Assembly: GCA_964006375.1 (NCBI GenBank)
Contig: OZ023266.1
Span: 68,930,891 to 68,994,890, forward strand
DNA from: Tillus elongatus
Lineage: Eukaryota > Arthropoda > Insecta > Coleoptera > Cleridae
Length of the DNA stretch: 64,000 nt
Direction: 5' to 3'
Shown here piece by piece: positions 22,329-34,310 of the stretch. The first letter of the stretch is position 1; every line of letters starts with the position of its first letter. Both the position numbers and the translations under genes were made by a program. A model generated the notes under the pieces. The model was not told the DNA's origin. It did no database searches and saw only the letters and a list, made by a program, of their open reading frames with translations.

Positions 22329-22930
22329 ATGGCAAATTCTGATACAAGTAAGCAAATTTTGGACTTATTCTTCATGTACGGCCAGTATAAGAAGCGTATT
22401 TCTAGAACATGCAGAAACTTCCACGAACAGTATCCAAATGCAGTCTCAATGAATGAAAAGAAATTCAAGAGGTTAAAAATAATTTCATGAACAACGGTCA
22501 TGTAAAGACGCCAAGACTCAGAACTAAACTTGTGACATGTAACGAGAACAAATATAATTGTCATGGCATATTTTTATACCAATCTTCATGCGTCACTTTA
22601 TTCTGCTGAAACAGAATTATAAATGGCTTACGAATCTATAGAAAGAATTATGTATAACCATGAAATGCATATTTATAAGTTTGTGATACTCCAACCTATC
22701 GAGCCGAATTATCCTCCAAAATATGTCGATTACTGTGAGATGATCCTAATTCGCACACAGGAAGATCAAAATTTTCTGCAGAAAATTATTTGGACAACGA
22801 AAGAAATTTATCAGGGAAGACATTTTTAATCGGATGAATTCACATTAATGTGCCGCAGAAAATCCGCACTTAGAGAAACAAGGTTTTAACACAAATTTGA
22901 CTTCAATGTCTTCTGCTTGATGATAAACGA
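22329..22930 (+). pseudogene. Tc1/mariner-superfamily transposase, decayed (HTH and first part of DDE domain)
   Basis: The plus strand from ATG 22329 reads as an N-terminal HTH region (LDLFFMYGQYKKRISRTCRNF), a linker in another frame (IVMAYFYTNLHASLYSAETEL), AYESIERIMYNHEMHIYKF, then the pre-catalytic stretch LIRTQEDQNFLQKIIWT and, shifted, SDEFT-like residues. This is the layout of the DDE_3 transposases seen in many insect genomes. Several stops and frameshifts break it, and it ends near 22930 before the second catalytic residue. The same general family occurs on the minus strand at 49600-50290. Confidence 0.7.
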
Positions 22931-24027
22931 CAAAATAAGATTCTCTTAATAATATTCTTCCTCTTACAACACTTCTATTTGCTTCAGATCCCCCAGCTTG
23001 TTCAGGGATTAAAGGGGCAAAATTTTTTGTCGTCGTTTATGCACAAATCCTCTACCAAGCAAGCCTGAACGACCCGACCTGATCGGATCTGATCCCATCT
23101 GATCTGACCTGACCAGACCGGACCTCACCAAACCTGACCTAACCCATCCAATATTGAGAAAATACAAATTACGTCCCTGGAGTATACGTGAAAGTTTTAA
23201 AGGAATTTGTTTTTGCCTTTTTGACAAGTTGTCTGAAATACAAGCGGTACCTGAAAATACAATATTTTCAATATCGCCCTGTAGTTAACAAACTAAGAGG
23301 GTTATAACGCTTTGGAGGCATCTTTCGTTTCACAAAAAAGTAGCTAAGATCCGCGAAGCCCGCAAGGCTCTATCTTCACTAATAACCGTGATACCCAGCA
23401 ATTGCAACCAAAATGGGACGCCTATATATACTCATTTGATACTCTCCTAATTAAAACTTTGTTATTCAAACACTTTGCTGGTGAATATTATGTGAAATTG
23501 ACAAACATAATCAAGCTGTAAATTATTTTTCACAACATAATTTTCTATGAAATAAACACTTGACTGAAACCTCTCATAAGCACAAAATTGAAAATTGCCA
23601 AGATCAACATTTGCTTCCTGTCCTGAGGTGTTTACGTTGAAAAAGTATGTTATTCTAAGGTAAAAATGTAAACAAACTTGCTATTGTACATTTATATTGA
23701 CTTTTCCCTCAGAAGGGATATTATTTTACATCCAGTAATGCATTTATAATGGCAGATATTAAATACACAATGAGCACAGATGGATTTTGAAATTATTTTG
23801 CCTGTTGTATTATAATTTATGCAAATAATATTTACGTTTATATCAGAAGCCCAAAGAACATTTGGTTTTAAAATATTGAAAGTAATACAATGTTTACTTC
23901 AGAATGTAGATTTTTTTACAGGTGTACCAAATTAAGCGGGTGCTATTGATAATTATGCTATTAGTGAATCTTCGTAGAAAACATTAACTACCGAGGAGAT
24001 CGCTACTTTCGAATTTTGAAAAAAAAA
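22931..24027. other. Mostly gene-free; low-complexity patch at 23060-23150
   Basis: 23060-23150 is a degenerate run of short units of the type GATCTGACCT and CTGACC. The rest has no recognised feature except a fragment near 23990 (GAGGAGATCGCTACTTTCG) matching the end module of the AT-core family. Confidence 0.45.
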
Positions 24028-24300
24028 CTCAAGATACGAGAAAAAATTTTATACGTTAATTATAGGGTGCCTTGAGCAGCATCTTGCAAATTAAATTTGT
24101 AAACAGAAGGCTGGCACATAAGGCGTTAGTAATACAAATTTCTTTTTCTTTAATCGAACACTCCTTTTATTATTCCAATTATCGTCCATCGATTTCGCGT
24201 TATTTAAATTGTTTTGCAACCTCTCGCATTCTTGGCATATACAGAAAATTATGGTATGGCTTTTTTATCAATAAATAGGGGGGGTCCCATAAAAATGACT

Positions 24301-24331
24301 GATCCCAAATGAATCATGTTCATTTGGGATC
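24301..24331. repeat. 13-bp-stem hairpin, unit 1
   Basis: GATCCCAAATGAA and its exact complement flank a 5-nt loop. The same hairpin is at 25074-25104. Confidence 0.9.
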
Positions 24332-25073
24332 GGTTTTAATTATTTCCTTCACTGTTTAGTGATTTTTCTTAATAAAAATACATTAACAGAGAAGTAACGT
24401 TGGTCATATTTTCGGAACATTTTTTGACATGAGCGGGAACTAGGGACCCTAGAATCCATATTCAAGGTCCCTTTGAATTTTTATATGTTTTTTACATATT
24501 TTAGGTTACTTTGGAGCTTACTCTTAGAACTCGGTTAGATATTTACGCAAGGAAAGTGGCCATTTGATATAAACTATTCTTTGTGTTTTGTTAGATTACA
24601 AATTGGTTATATTTAAATATCGACCAGTTTAAGAACTCCCTGTAAGCAACGAAAATTAAGCTAGTTGCAGTGGCCAGTAAGTGATACCAACAGTAAGCAA
24701 CAAACTTTGTGGATGGACGAGTGCAATTTATCAAACCAGAGTGCACATAATAGGAAAAACATCGCTACTGGACTAGTATCAATTGATTTCTAACCGAAAA
24801 CTCAAGATACGAGAAAAAATTTTATACGTTAATTATAGGGTGCCTTGAGCAGCATATTGCAAATTAAATTTGTAAACAGAAGGCTGGCACATAAGGCGTT
24901 AGTAATACAAATTTCTTTTTCTTTAATCGAACAGCCCTTTTATTATTCCAATTATCGTCCATCGATTTCGCGTTATTTAAATTGTTTTGCAACCTCTCGC
25001 ATTCTTGGCATATACGGAAAATTATGGTATGGCTTTTTTATCAATAAATAGGGGGGGTCCCATAAAAATGACT

Positions 25074-25104
25074 GATCCCAAATGAATCATGTTCATTTGG
25101 GATC
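25074..25104. repeat. 13-bp-stem hairpin, unit 2
   Basis: Identical to 24301-24331, as expected from the tandem duplication. Confidence 0.9.
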
Positions 25105-25469
25105 GGTTTTAATTATTTCCTTCACTGTTTAGTGATTTTTCTTAATAAAAATACATTAACAGAGAAGTAACGTTGGTCATATTTTCGGAACATTTTTTGA
25201 CATGAGCGGGAACTAGGGACCCTAGAATCCATATCCAAGGTCCCTTTGAATTTTTATATGTTTTTTACATATTTTAGGTTACTTTGGAGCTTACTCTTAG
25301 AACTCGGTTAGATATTTACGCAAGGAAAGTTGATATAAACTATTCTTTGTGTTTTGTTAGATTACAAATTGGTTATATTTAAATATCGACCAGTTTAAGA
25401 ACTCCCTGTAAGCAACGAAAATTAAGCTAGTTGCAGTGGTCAGTAAGTGATACCAACAGTAAGCAACAA

Positions 25470-26103
25470 ACTTTGTGGATGGACGAGTGCAATTTATCAA
25501 ACCAGAGTGCACATAATAGGAAAAACATCGCTACTGGACTAGAATCAATTGATTTCTAACCGAAGGTGCTTCGAAAACACAACGGAGTTTCACAAGCAAC
25601 ATTTGGTGTGGCATGGTTGGCTCAAGATTTATAAGGTTCATCCTCTATAAAGAAATTCTGACAGGTTCACGTTATAAAAAATTCTTGGCGGAAACTTTGG
25701 GGGAGTTTATAGAAATTTGACTGATAAGAAATAAGTTTCCTTTTAGCAAGATGTGGCAGCGGCTCATAATTCTGTAAAAGTTTATTTGATATTGAGGCAA
25801 TGTTTTGAAAATAAAGGTATAGTTATTTATTGCCCCACTAAATAACTTGAACGGTGACCAAACATCACTTCTCTGGACTTTTGTGCCGTGTTGCTGTAAG
25901 CAAAGTCCATATACATCAATACGTTAATGTGCAGGCCCTGAAACAAAGCATTCGTGATCGTGTTGGCTATCTGAGAAGTCGAAACATTCTAAAATCTAAA
26001 AAAGTAGACAAAAGTGGAAGTAAAAAATATTTGCGAAAAAATACTCAAATTTTTATATCACAGGCTCTCAGAAATAAGAATTCACTTCAAAGTTACACCT
26101 GAT
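25470..26103 (+). pseudogene. Tc1/mariner-superfamily transposase, decayed catalytic half
   Basis: In plus-strand frames: a first catalytic block (FVDECN-like, WMDECNLSNQSAHNRKN), a middle block (FRKHNGVSQATFGVAWLA), the second catalytic block (ISFLLARCGSGS-like in one frame, QDVAAAHNSVKVYL in another), and a C-terminal SLDF block with a basic tail (RDRVGYLRSRNI). Stops and frameshifts occur throughout. The first catalytic block is also present in the duplicated unit 1 near 24710-24790, so the duplication breakpoint lies inside this pseudogene. Confidence 0.65.
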
Positions 26104-26189
26104 ACTTGCGAAAAAAAAAATTAAATTAATTACTTCTTACCTTTTGGTACCAAAGTGAATTTAAATATTTTAATATTTTTTTTTGAAAA

Positions 26190-26580
26190 TTTACTGAATA
26201 GCCATGGCCTTGGCTGGTCCCAAGCTCGGATCAGAAAGGAGGAGGGCTCCATCCCTCAGCAACAAGCGATGCAATACCGTGACCCTACATAGTCATGTCT
26301 TAAGAGGGCAGGGAATGCTTGCCTTAATCAGCCGGCATTGCGAGGAGAAACCTCGATAAAAAAAAAACCACATTTCAAGGTCTTTGGCGGGCTGGTGCCG
26401 AAGCGATGTTGCTTTTGACTGATGTGGCCGGGCATTGGCAAAATGGTGACTCTGCTTCTAACGTAACCTTCCCCAGGGAAAGCGGGCGACCTCCCTGTGT
26501 ATAAATGCCTCTCCATGGAATGCCAGGCTCTTACATAGCGATTAACCACAATTTTTTAAATCGGGTCGTGGAAACAGTAT
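26190..26580 (+). other. 5' leader of a second LOA-like element
   Basis: A GC-richer block unlike its surroundings, immediately upstream of the ORF1 remnant. It is probably that element's 5' untranslated region. Confidence 0.5.
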
Positions 26581-27615
26581 ATGAATACAGCAAAAAACAA
26601 AAACACAAACGAGATGGGCAATAATACTCTCGATCTTCAGGCAACTGGAGAAGCTATGGGGGTAGAGATGGGGGTTGTCCCCTCTCTAACTGCTAAATTT
26701 ATGGAGGTGGAAATGGGGGATATCCCCTTTATAACCACAAACCTGTGGGGGAAGGACGGGGTCAACCCCACCATAACCTCCAAATATTTATCCTCTGATG
26801 AGAAGCGGGAGCTCCTAAAGTCTCCCGTCCGCCTCACGGAGGAGCATACAAAACTACTACGACTACCTGGAGCCGCAAGAAGACAGCTAAGCTATCTAGT
26901 CAAGACGGGTGTGCCCTATTCAACCGACTTGAGTCAGGTACTAACGGAAGTCGAGTCTCGCCGGGCTCAGTGAGTGGCTGAGGGCCCTGAGGGTATGACC
27001 AAACGACCGAAGGATTCTGACGCCTTGACTGTGAGGGGCGAAAGTAGAAAACGACTCCAGTCAGGTATCAGTACACCTAACAGAGGGGAAAAAGCCCCGA
27101 GAGGTTGCTGTGAGGAATACGTTCAGTGCTGTGGCCGGAGGGGTGAGAGTGGGCATTATCCACTCTGAATATCCCACCTTGTCATTGAATAATGAACAAC
27201 TGATGCTTTTGCAGCGGTCAATTTTGAAGGTCGTGCTTGAATTAGCAGAGAAAGGGCCAAAGATAAGGTTCAAGTGCTGTAAAAATTGACCTGGCTGGCT
27301 ACTTATCACTATCGCCGATGAATATAGCTCGCTTTGGCTGGCGCGGTTAGTTGGAGACCTCGAGCCATGGGAAGGGGATCAACTCAAGCTGGTGCGAGGA
27401 GAAAACCACCCAAGCTCTACGTTTGTGTAACGTACATCCTGGACGGGATTGACTCTCCATTGACGCTCACCATGCTCAGGAAAATTAATGACTTTACTGG
27501 CACCTCCACCATTTGTTGGAATTATATTCACGGACCAGAGCGTGCGTGTCGCATTATTTGGCGGTTATTTACCGAATGTTGCGCAAAGTACATGGCTAAT
27601 TTTAAGGTTAGTTAG
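26581..27615 (+). pseudogene. LOA-like ORF1 with DUF4780-like domain, decayed and 3'-truncated element
   Basis: An open stretch of 130 codons from 26581 (acidic N-terminus, then SSDEKRELLKSPVRLTEEH) ends at a TGA at 26971. Reading continues past it in frame (EGPEGMTKRPKDSDAL) and then shifts to VRVGIIHSEYPTLSLNNEQ, LLQRSILKVVLELAEKGPK and ITIADEYSSLWLARLVGDL, which is the core of a DUF4780-type ORF1. A final frame 27334-27615 carries the C-terminal part. It is related in domain but clearly diverged in sequence from the intact ORF1 at 13996-15153, so it is a different element family. No ORF2 follows. Confidence 0.65.
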
Positions 27616-29125
27616 AATCAACTACACATAGGAACCTGTGCAAGCCTGTATCAGCTCTGGATGTTACAGGGTATGTTACGTGGTATGTAATAGGCACAAT
27701 AATAATATGACTTCAGATATGGCCAGTCAGGTTTCCTTACAAAACACCCTTAGCTTTTTACTAATGAAGCACAATGAAAAGCTCTATATAAAAAGATAAT
27801 AGGCACTTATATTTCACAGAAGCTAATAGCGCAAAGAATAATTAATGCATTAGGTGAACTAGCTCGAAGTTAAATTCATATAGCTATTGTAACCACAAAG
27901 AAAAGAATCAAATAGCAGAATCACCCCAAGAAACCACAAACAAACTAACGGAGAATCATGCGCCAGATACGTATTTTGACAACAAAGTTATGTTCGTCAG
28001 TAGCAGTCGCTGACCCGATATTTATATTTATGCAATCAATTGTGAATATCTTTTAAATTATATTTCGCCTTGTGCGCTTCTTAACTGTTGTGCTTTCTAT
28101 TGTAATGTGATTTCTGTGTAAATTTTTTTACACAATTAAACGATAAATCCAATTCTTATTTTAACTCGCTTTTTTATTTACAAAGTTGCTGCCTTTCCCA
28201 AGAGCACAATTCTGCGTTTTTACTGAAGAGAAATTGAAATAGCAAAGTAGAGTAATAACATAAGAACATAATTATTATGTTCCTCAAACTTCCGTACATT
28301 GCGTTTATTGATGTATATGCAGGTGCACTTTACCTCACAATTACTTAGAATTACTTAAAAAAACGACGTGAATCGTGTAGCTTGGTTTGGAGGACCTAAA
28401 GCTACAAATAGCAGATGCATTGACGTTAGTAAATAAACCGCTAAAGCTTACGATTTATCTATATAAGTACATTCCGACTATCATTGTAAATGCATACTGG
28501 GTTCGCTCTCATTGGAACTCTTCAGTGCGCTATAAGAAACTACAGTCAGAATACACCCAACAACAACTTTGGCTAAAGGTAGCCAGCCTCGTAGACTATA
28601 ATAGTGAAGACAAAAAGTGAGTGAAAAGTAAGAATTGAATTTATTATTTAAATTATGTCAAACCACCAGGGCTAGCGATTTTTCAAATCGTCAGTTAGTT
28701 GTACACAGTCTCTATATTTATAACACGTTGTGTTTATTAGAGCTGTCGTGACAACGTATTACCTGGATACGCCACCGGTGGCGACACTTGTCGTACATCT
28801 CACTATGGCTTACGGTTTATAGTGTTTGCAGTTTTGTCCCTAGATTATACAGCAAAACATGTCCATAATGGCCACTACCAAAATCAAAATAGTTGGCCGT
28901 TAGAGAATAGTGGCCACAATTCGCCTACAATTAACGTCTACATTCATATTACAACATAATACACAAATCCGTTACTATTTTCGTGTCTTAAATATAACAC
29001 ATTTTTAGTAAATTTTAATTATTCAAACATATGTAACCTAAGTGGATACATTAAAATTTTAGAAACCAAACATATTTTTAATGAAATACAAAATTCATAA
29101 TCAAATATACATGAATTACCCAGGA
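27616..29125. other. Gene-free stretch
   Basis: A 77-codon plus-strand frame at 28387-28620 has no recognised motif. A palindrome CCACCGGTGG lies near 28770. Nothing else was recognised. Confidence 0.4.
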
Positions 29126-29129
29126 GTAG

Positions 29130-29403
29130 ACTTCTTAAGATGTTTTTAATAGAAAATATGTCTCTTTAATGCAAGCAGGAATCAATTTGGTCATCGGTAT
29201 AACCTATATAGTAGGAACAATGTACCATATTTTACCAACATAACTTGTTTGAAAATGTACAACAATTTTCCGATAATAAACTTAAAACATTTTCGAGAAA
29301 ACTCGTTTCCTAGCTGACGAACCTTAGGTTAATATCAGATTGCGTTATTAAATTTTGAATCGTTTAATGAAAATTCGCTACTAAAACGCACTTACTGCGT
29401 CTC
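29130..29403. mobile_element. MITE copy, right end intact
   Basis: The inside contains CAATTTGGTCATCGGTATAA and the block around AACGAACCTTAGG. The right terminus reads ATTCGCTACTAAAACGCACT, then TACTGCGTC (29373-29402). The left terminus is not recognisable. Confidence 0.65.
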
Positions 29404-30081
29404 GATTTTTTTACAAACATGAATCATATTTCGATGAAAAATACAAAAATGCAACAAGGAATGTTAAAAAAAAAGTAGGTAACACCAACGACTTATGGGC
29501 CATCCTATGGTTGTCAAAATAATTTTATAAGATGCAGCTCAAAACACCTTATAGGTAAAGTATACATTTTTTCTCGTATCTTGCATAATAAGAATTATAT
29601 TAAGCTTTACCGTAGAAATGCGTCACACTGTATATATGTAAAGAGAAAGTAAACCCAGATATGGATTCTAGGGGCCTAGTTTGCGCTCATTTGAAGACAT
29701 CTTTTTATAATTCAAAAGCCGTGTTCTCATTAACGAATTTTTTCTACGAAAATAAGCTAAAAATTATAGACCGTTAAGCCATAAATATTACTAAAACTAC
29801 ATCCAAAGCGTCAGAGAAAGTGTCTATTTGAAATGAATTTTCTGGAAATTTTTTATTAAAATGAAGGGCAATGATGGTTTAAGCTGAAACTTAAGGGTTT
29901 GCAGAACACTCTTTATATAATCCGTATTTCTTTCAGGTTCTTTGCCTAAATGTTGCTATTTTGACGTTTCAAATCGCGACTTTTTACGTTTTGAGGAAAA
30001 CCCAATTTTTTTTTAGATGCCTCAAACTTTTTAGTCTTTAAACCTACAGACCTAAATTTCGATAAATTATTTACCCTTCAT

Positions 30082-30171
<90 letters not shown>

Positions 30172-30310
30172 GAAACTGACCCTGGATATGGGCTCAGGGG
30201 GACTAGTTCACGCACATTTGAAGAAGGTTTTTCTAAATTAAAAAGTCGTCATCTCCTCCTTAGTGATTTTTTAAAAGAAAATTCCCTAAAAGAGGCACTG
30301 GTGAAGCCAC
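29404..30310 (+). repeat. AT-core composite repeat, near-complete unit, (AT)n 30080-30169
   Basis: It runs directly on from the MITE terminus: body with CCAACGACTTATGGGCCATC, a block CACACTGTATATATGTAAAG, the flank module GATATGGATTCTAGGGGCC, the block with GACGTTTCAAATCGCGAC, 90 bp of AT, and a second flank module CCTGGATATGGGCTCAGG ending in the end module (CATCTCCTCCTTAGTGATTT). It is the best copy for defining module order. Confidence 0.8.
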
Positions 30311-30548
30311 GGGAAAAGCCTACGACTGTATTAAATATAGAACGGTTTTACTAAGTTAGGACAAGAACAAACAACTTGATATGCTATTCAAATTGAATTA
30401 AGTCTTAAAACCTTCATCTCCTGTTTATCAAATTACTTTTTTAATACAAAAACTCGCTAAAAAATCATCGGAATAACAACAATCAGGTTAGATAACTGTA
30501 AAGTAAAATAAGACTAAAAAAATAATAATAAAAAGCAAAGTCACTAAC

Positions 30549-30619
30549 CAGGATTAGAGCGCGTAATCTGGGAGTCGATTATTACGATGTAAAGCGACCT
30601 AGCCCCCTGAGCTACGCAC
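30549..30619 (-). tRNA. tRNA-like sequence, degenerate
   Basis: The minus strand has an A box close to TAGCTCAGGGGGCTAGGTC and a weak B box (GCTCTAATCC) at tRNA spacing. The acceptor stem does not close well, so it is more likely a tRNA pseudogene or SINE head than a working gene. No anticodon is assigned. Confidence 0.35.
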
Positions 30620-30844
30620 TATATGCATTTACCAGCAGGAATATCGTATTGTTCAAGGTTTTACAATTTACATAAAACCTTTTTGATTTATTTTAACTAA
30701 ATCGAGAAAAATAACGACTTAGACACATATCTAAGAGCTTGTTAGTCATTTCTTGTAGTATTTTTCACTCAGATTCTGATTAATCAATTTTTACATTTTT
30801 AACATTCTTGAATCAGATTTAGTTAATTAAAAATTAATTTACAT

Positions 30845-31106
30845 CAAACATTTTTGTCTTTTGAGGTAGAGATCTGAATTTAGGCACGCATGATACTCTT
30901 TATGACAGAAACAAGCGCATCAAATTTGGTTTCCCTCACTTTGTTACTTTTAGAGATATATTTTTTTTTTCGAAAGAAACCACAAAATTTTCCGGGTTAA
31001 ACCCGGGCAGATTTTCTTGAATAACGAATTTATCCAATTCACTTGCAAGAGGAAGGTATTTGCCAAATTTTTTTAAAATCGGACTATTATTTTTTGAGTT
31101 ATCGGT

Positions 31107-31176
<70 letters not shown>

Positions 31177-31310
31177 TATAAAAACTGAAACTGACTTGGG
31201 ATATGGGTTCTAGGGGGGCTAGTTCGCGGTCATTTAAAGAAATTTTTCAAAATTCAAAAGTTGGGATCTCCTCATTAGTGATTTTTTTAAAGAAAATTCA
31301 CTAAAAGTAA
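30845..31310 (+). repeat. AT-core composite repeat with (AT)n 31110-31172
   Basis: It has the anchor GAGTTATCGGTGTGAT before the AT tract and, after it, the flank module (GGATATGGGTTCTAGGGGGG), then GGGATCTCCTCATTAGTGAT and the hairpin end GAAAATTCACTAAA. Confidence 0.85.
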
Positions 31311-33010
31311 ATGCTGTTCGTTGGTTAAGCGGTAATGCGGATTATATTGTGTGAATTGATACACTAGATGACTTTGAATCTAATATTTGCAAGACACTCA
31401 GTGACGTTTAAAAAGAATACTATTAAAAAGTCGAATTTTTTGCAAACAAGTTGTGAACACTCGGTATAAGTTGTTATATTGAAACTTGGGATTTGTGAGT
31501 TACAGATGTACCTAACTCGATAGAGATTTTTTTTCGTAAAAAATGCCTAATATGTTTTAGTAATTTTTTGGGTTTCATTTGTTATCGTAGTAGGCTATGT
31601 AAAAAGCGAATCTTAAAATAATGGATACCAGGATGTGAAGCTTTAGGAGTACTTTACTTAACAAAAATAAAATTCAGCCGATCCGTTATGAAATAATGAA
31701 TTGTCGCCCCTTAAATTGTAACACACTGTGGATACTTCATATAACAATATCGTTAATTTTATAAAAAATTTCTAAATCTTGCTTTAGGCTTTTGTGTTTT
31801 TCAGCCGACTTAGAGGGCACATTCCTAACATACGTTATAAATCGCTTTTCATAGAAAGTTATGAAACAGATCTTTTTGACGACACCAGCTTTCTGATCCA
31901 ATATATCAACATCCAAAGCATGTGCAGTTTTTATGGACTTATTGATCATAGATGATAGAACACTGGCGAGTAGCCAAACAGTTATGTATTTCCTAAATAG
32001 GTGATTTTTTCTATCCCTCCTAACTAATGCTTTTCTTACGATCATCCTTGTATTTTATCGTTCCTAGATAGCAAGGACATAAGAGATTCTAAATGCATTT
32101 TCCTGCTGCGGAATGCAGTTTGTTGGCCACAAACAGTCGATCGATGTTGTTAATCACGTAGCCGAAAGAACTAGATAAGTACTTGTAGGCGATCCAATAA
32201 ATCATGTGGCATTAGATGCTGAAAAATTATGTTGCGATAAAATTTTCGAACGTATAAAATTGGTGCGCTTAATATAGTGAGATTATGCTTTTGGTTTACG
32301 TTTTAGCGGGAAAAGTCAATAAATCGATTTTATAAAAATATCCAGTGCAAATAAAACAGCACCGAGTCAATGTTTTCTTGGTTAGCTGGTCTATTTCAGC
32401 ATATTCAAACAATCGAAGTCACGAGAGATTACATTTGTGACAGGTAAAACAGTTTGTAGCACAGTTTCATTTTACGAAATAAAGAGGGGATATTTTGCGC
32501 GCCAAACATCCCGTGGTCCCTTCTAAAAAAGAAAACGCGCAGTAATTAAACTCACTGAGGCTGCATAATATGATAATGAATTGGAGTACGTTTTGAGCTA
32601 GCAGTTCTTATATATTATTTTGGCAGCAGGCAAGAACCTCAACCTTGTAACTACAAAGTTTGAAATCAAAGCACTGCTTAAGTCGCTACATTCTTGGTGT
32701 AAGCTCATGTTAATTCAAGAATATGGTAATTGCTTTTTTAAATTTGTGTCAAAAAAGTTTTGTTATAATTATGTCTTGACAGGTGTGTAATAATAATGAC
32801 TTTTTAAACACTCCAAACAGCCAATCAGAGTCGACCAATTCCAATGAAATTCCTCTATATTCTCTTTTGTCCCTGATAGGAAATTATATATGATGTAAAC
32901 ATTCTTAATTTTGTTTTATCAAAGAGTTGCCTCTTTAAATTTGCGTTTTCTTCAATTTGTAGCAATATTTAGTCGCGATTTTTACTCTTTTTTTTTAAAG
33001 TTATTAGGTC
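31311..33010. other. Gene-free stretch
   Basis: A 102-codon minus-strand frame at 31737-32045 is lysine/isoleucine-rich and matches no family I recognise. Nothing else is supported. Confidence 0.4.
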
Positions 33011-33013
33011 ATT

Positions 33014-33975
33014 ATGCCTAGGCGCCATTTACCGGTAATCGTGAAGCCGGTTTTTCAATCAGATAAATTTCGAGCACATAGGACGCAGTCGTTGTTTAGA
33101 TGGTCTAAAGAAGAAATCCATAACCGTCTTCATTATTCAGATGACCTTGTGTAACTTCAGCAGGAGAAGATCGTTGTTTTACGATTGCTAGTTAACTGGA
33201 CAAGGTTTAACGATAGTAAATGCTTGGTTGGGAGTTTTACAACGAAAAGCTTCTATCGCAGTGATATATTGCAGAATTCACGCTTTGGGGCTTCGTTCGT
33301 ATATACCATTTTAAAGTCTCCCGCTGACACTTCGACATCGTGCTGCTCGAATTTACGGTGTAATTGCAGATCAAATTGGGACGGTTAATGAAATCATGTT
33401 GTGTTCTCTCACGAGTTCCGATTCTGTCTTTTGGCCCAAGATGGTCGCAGAAAAGTAAGACGGTTACTTGAAGAACGGAAAATTTTTGTATTTACTGTTG
33501 AACAGCATACGGCCCTAACACGACGGGTTTTGGTATGGGTTGCGTTAACGTGCGGTAACAGGTCACTTCTAGCTTTCATTGACAGAAATTGGAATCCAAA
33601 CGATTACATACGAACGTATTGCACGAGGGTTCATTAAACTCCTTTTACACGAAGTCAACGCAAATCCGCATACAACAAGGATTACTACAAGGTTTCTGCA
33701 AAAAAAATAACTAGACCTTGCTTACATTGCCTTCTCGCATCCCTGACTTGTCACCAATCGAACATGTGTGATATATGATTGGGAACGGACTGTGTAATTT
33801 ACCTTCACAACGAAATAATCTAGTTGACATTTGTCACCAAATTCAAGAAGCCTGGGATGATATTCCCCAGGACACCATAAATCATTTCAATAATTTCAAG
33901 CATGACTTGAAGAGTTATCGAATCTATAAGCAACTGCGGCGGAGTCACATACTACAAAATAACTTTGTTATTTTT
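33014..33975 (+). pseudogene. Tc1-like transposase, decayed
   Basis: An ATG at 33014 starts an N-terminal remnant (MPRRHLPVIVKP). Further blocks follow in two plus frames: the first catalytic area FSHEFRFCLLAQDGRRKV (relatives read FSDESRF), LVWVALTCGNRSLLAFIDRN, NDYIRTYC, and after a gap a proline-rich SP(D)LSPIEH-like block read in mixed frames. A C-terminal stretch NLVDICHQIQEAWDDIPQDT, then INHFNNF, closes it. This is the standard Tc1 layout, distinct from the mariner-type relics at 5.1 and 22.3 kb. Stops, frameshifts and loss of the catalytic Asp make it non-functional. Confidence 0.8.
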
Positions 33976-34179
33976 TAACATTTTAGTTTGAAAGTCTAAG
34001 CATTTTTTAAGCTTCGTTAATACATTATGTATAAATATTAATAAAATTGACCAACCGTTACTAGGTATACTGATGTTTTTGAAAGTCAGTATAGCCTGAT
34101 GAAGTTCATTGGCCAGAAAAATGGGACCAGTTTCTTCTGAACATTTTAAGTTTATTTGTACCTTGTAAAACGACAATAA

Positions 34180-34310
34180 AAGTTATTGTGATAAAATACG
34201 GTACATGGTTTCTAGTACATAGGTTATTTTTGTGAAAAATACATATTTAAAATGAAAAACATTTTCATGAAGATTTGCTATCATAACGCACTTGATGCGT
34301 CCATTCTTTT
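34180..34310. mobile_element. MITE fragment, right end
   Basis: Right-hand part only, ending TTGCTATCATAACGCACTTG, then ATGCGTCC. Confidence 0.55.

Larger units (their letters stand above)
24028..25564 (+). repeat. 773-bp tandem duplication, two nearly identical units
   Basis: The unit 24028-24800 is repeated at 24801-25564 with only a few substitutions and small indels, including loss of GGCCATTT-like bases near 25330 (present at 24559). Matching landmarks lie exactly 773 bp apart at the 5' end (the same 68-codon open frame at 24072 and 24845). Each unit contains MITE/AT-core body sequence, a strong hairpin, an AT-core flank and the start of a transposase catalytic domain. The high identity suggests a recent event. 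Confidence 0.92.

Noticed and set aside
23060..23150. Possible telomere-like or CRISPR-like repeat
   Set aside because: The units are short, degenerate and unspaced; there is no telomeric TTAGG/CCTAA array.
31737..32045. 102-codon minus-strand frame considered as a transposase remnant
   Set aside because: No catalytic or DNA-binding motif could be found in it or in neighbouring frames.
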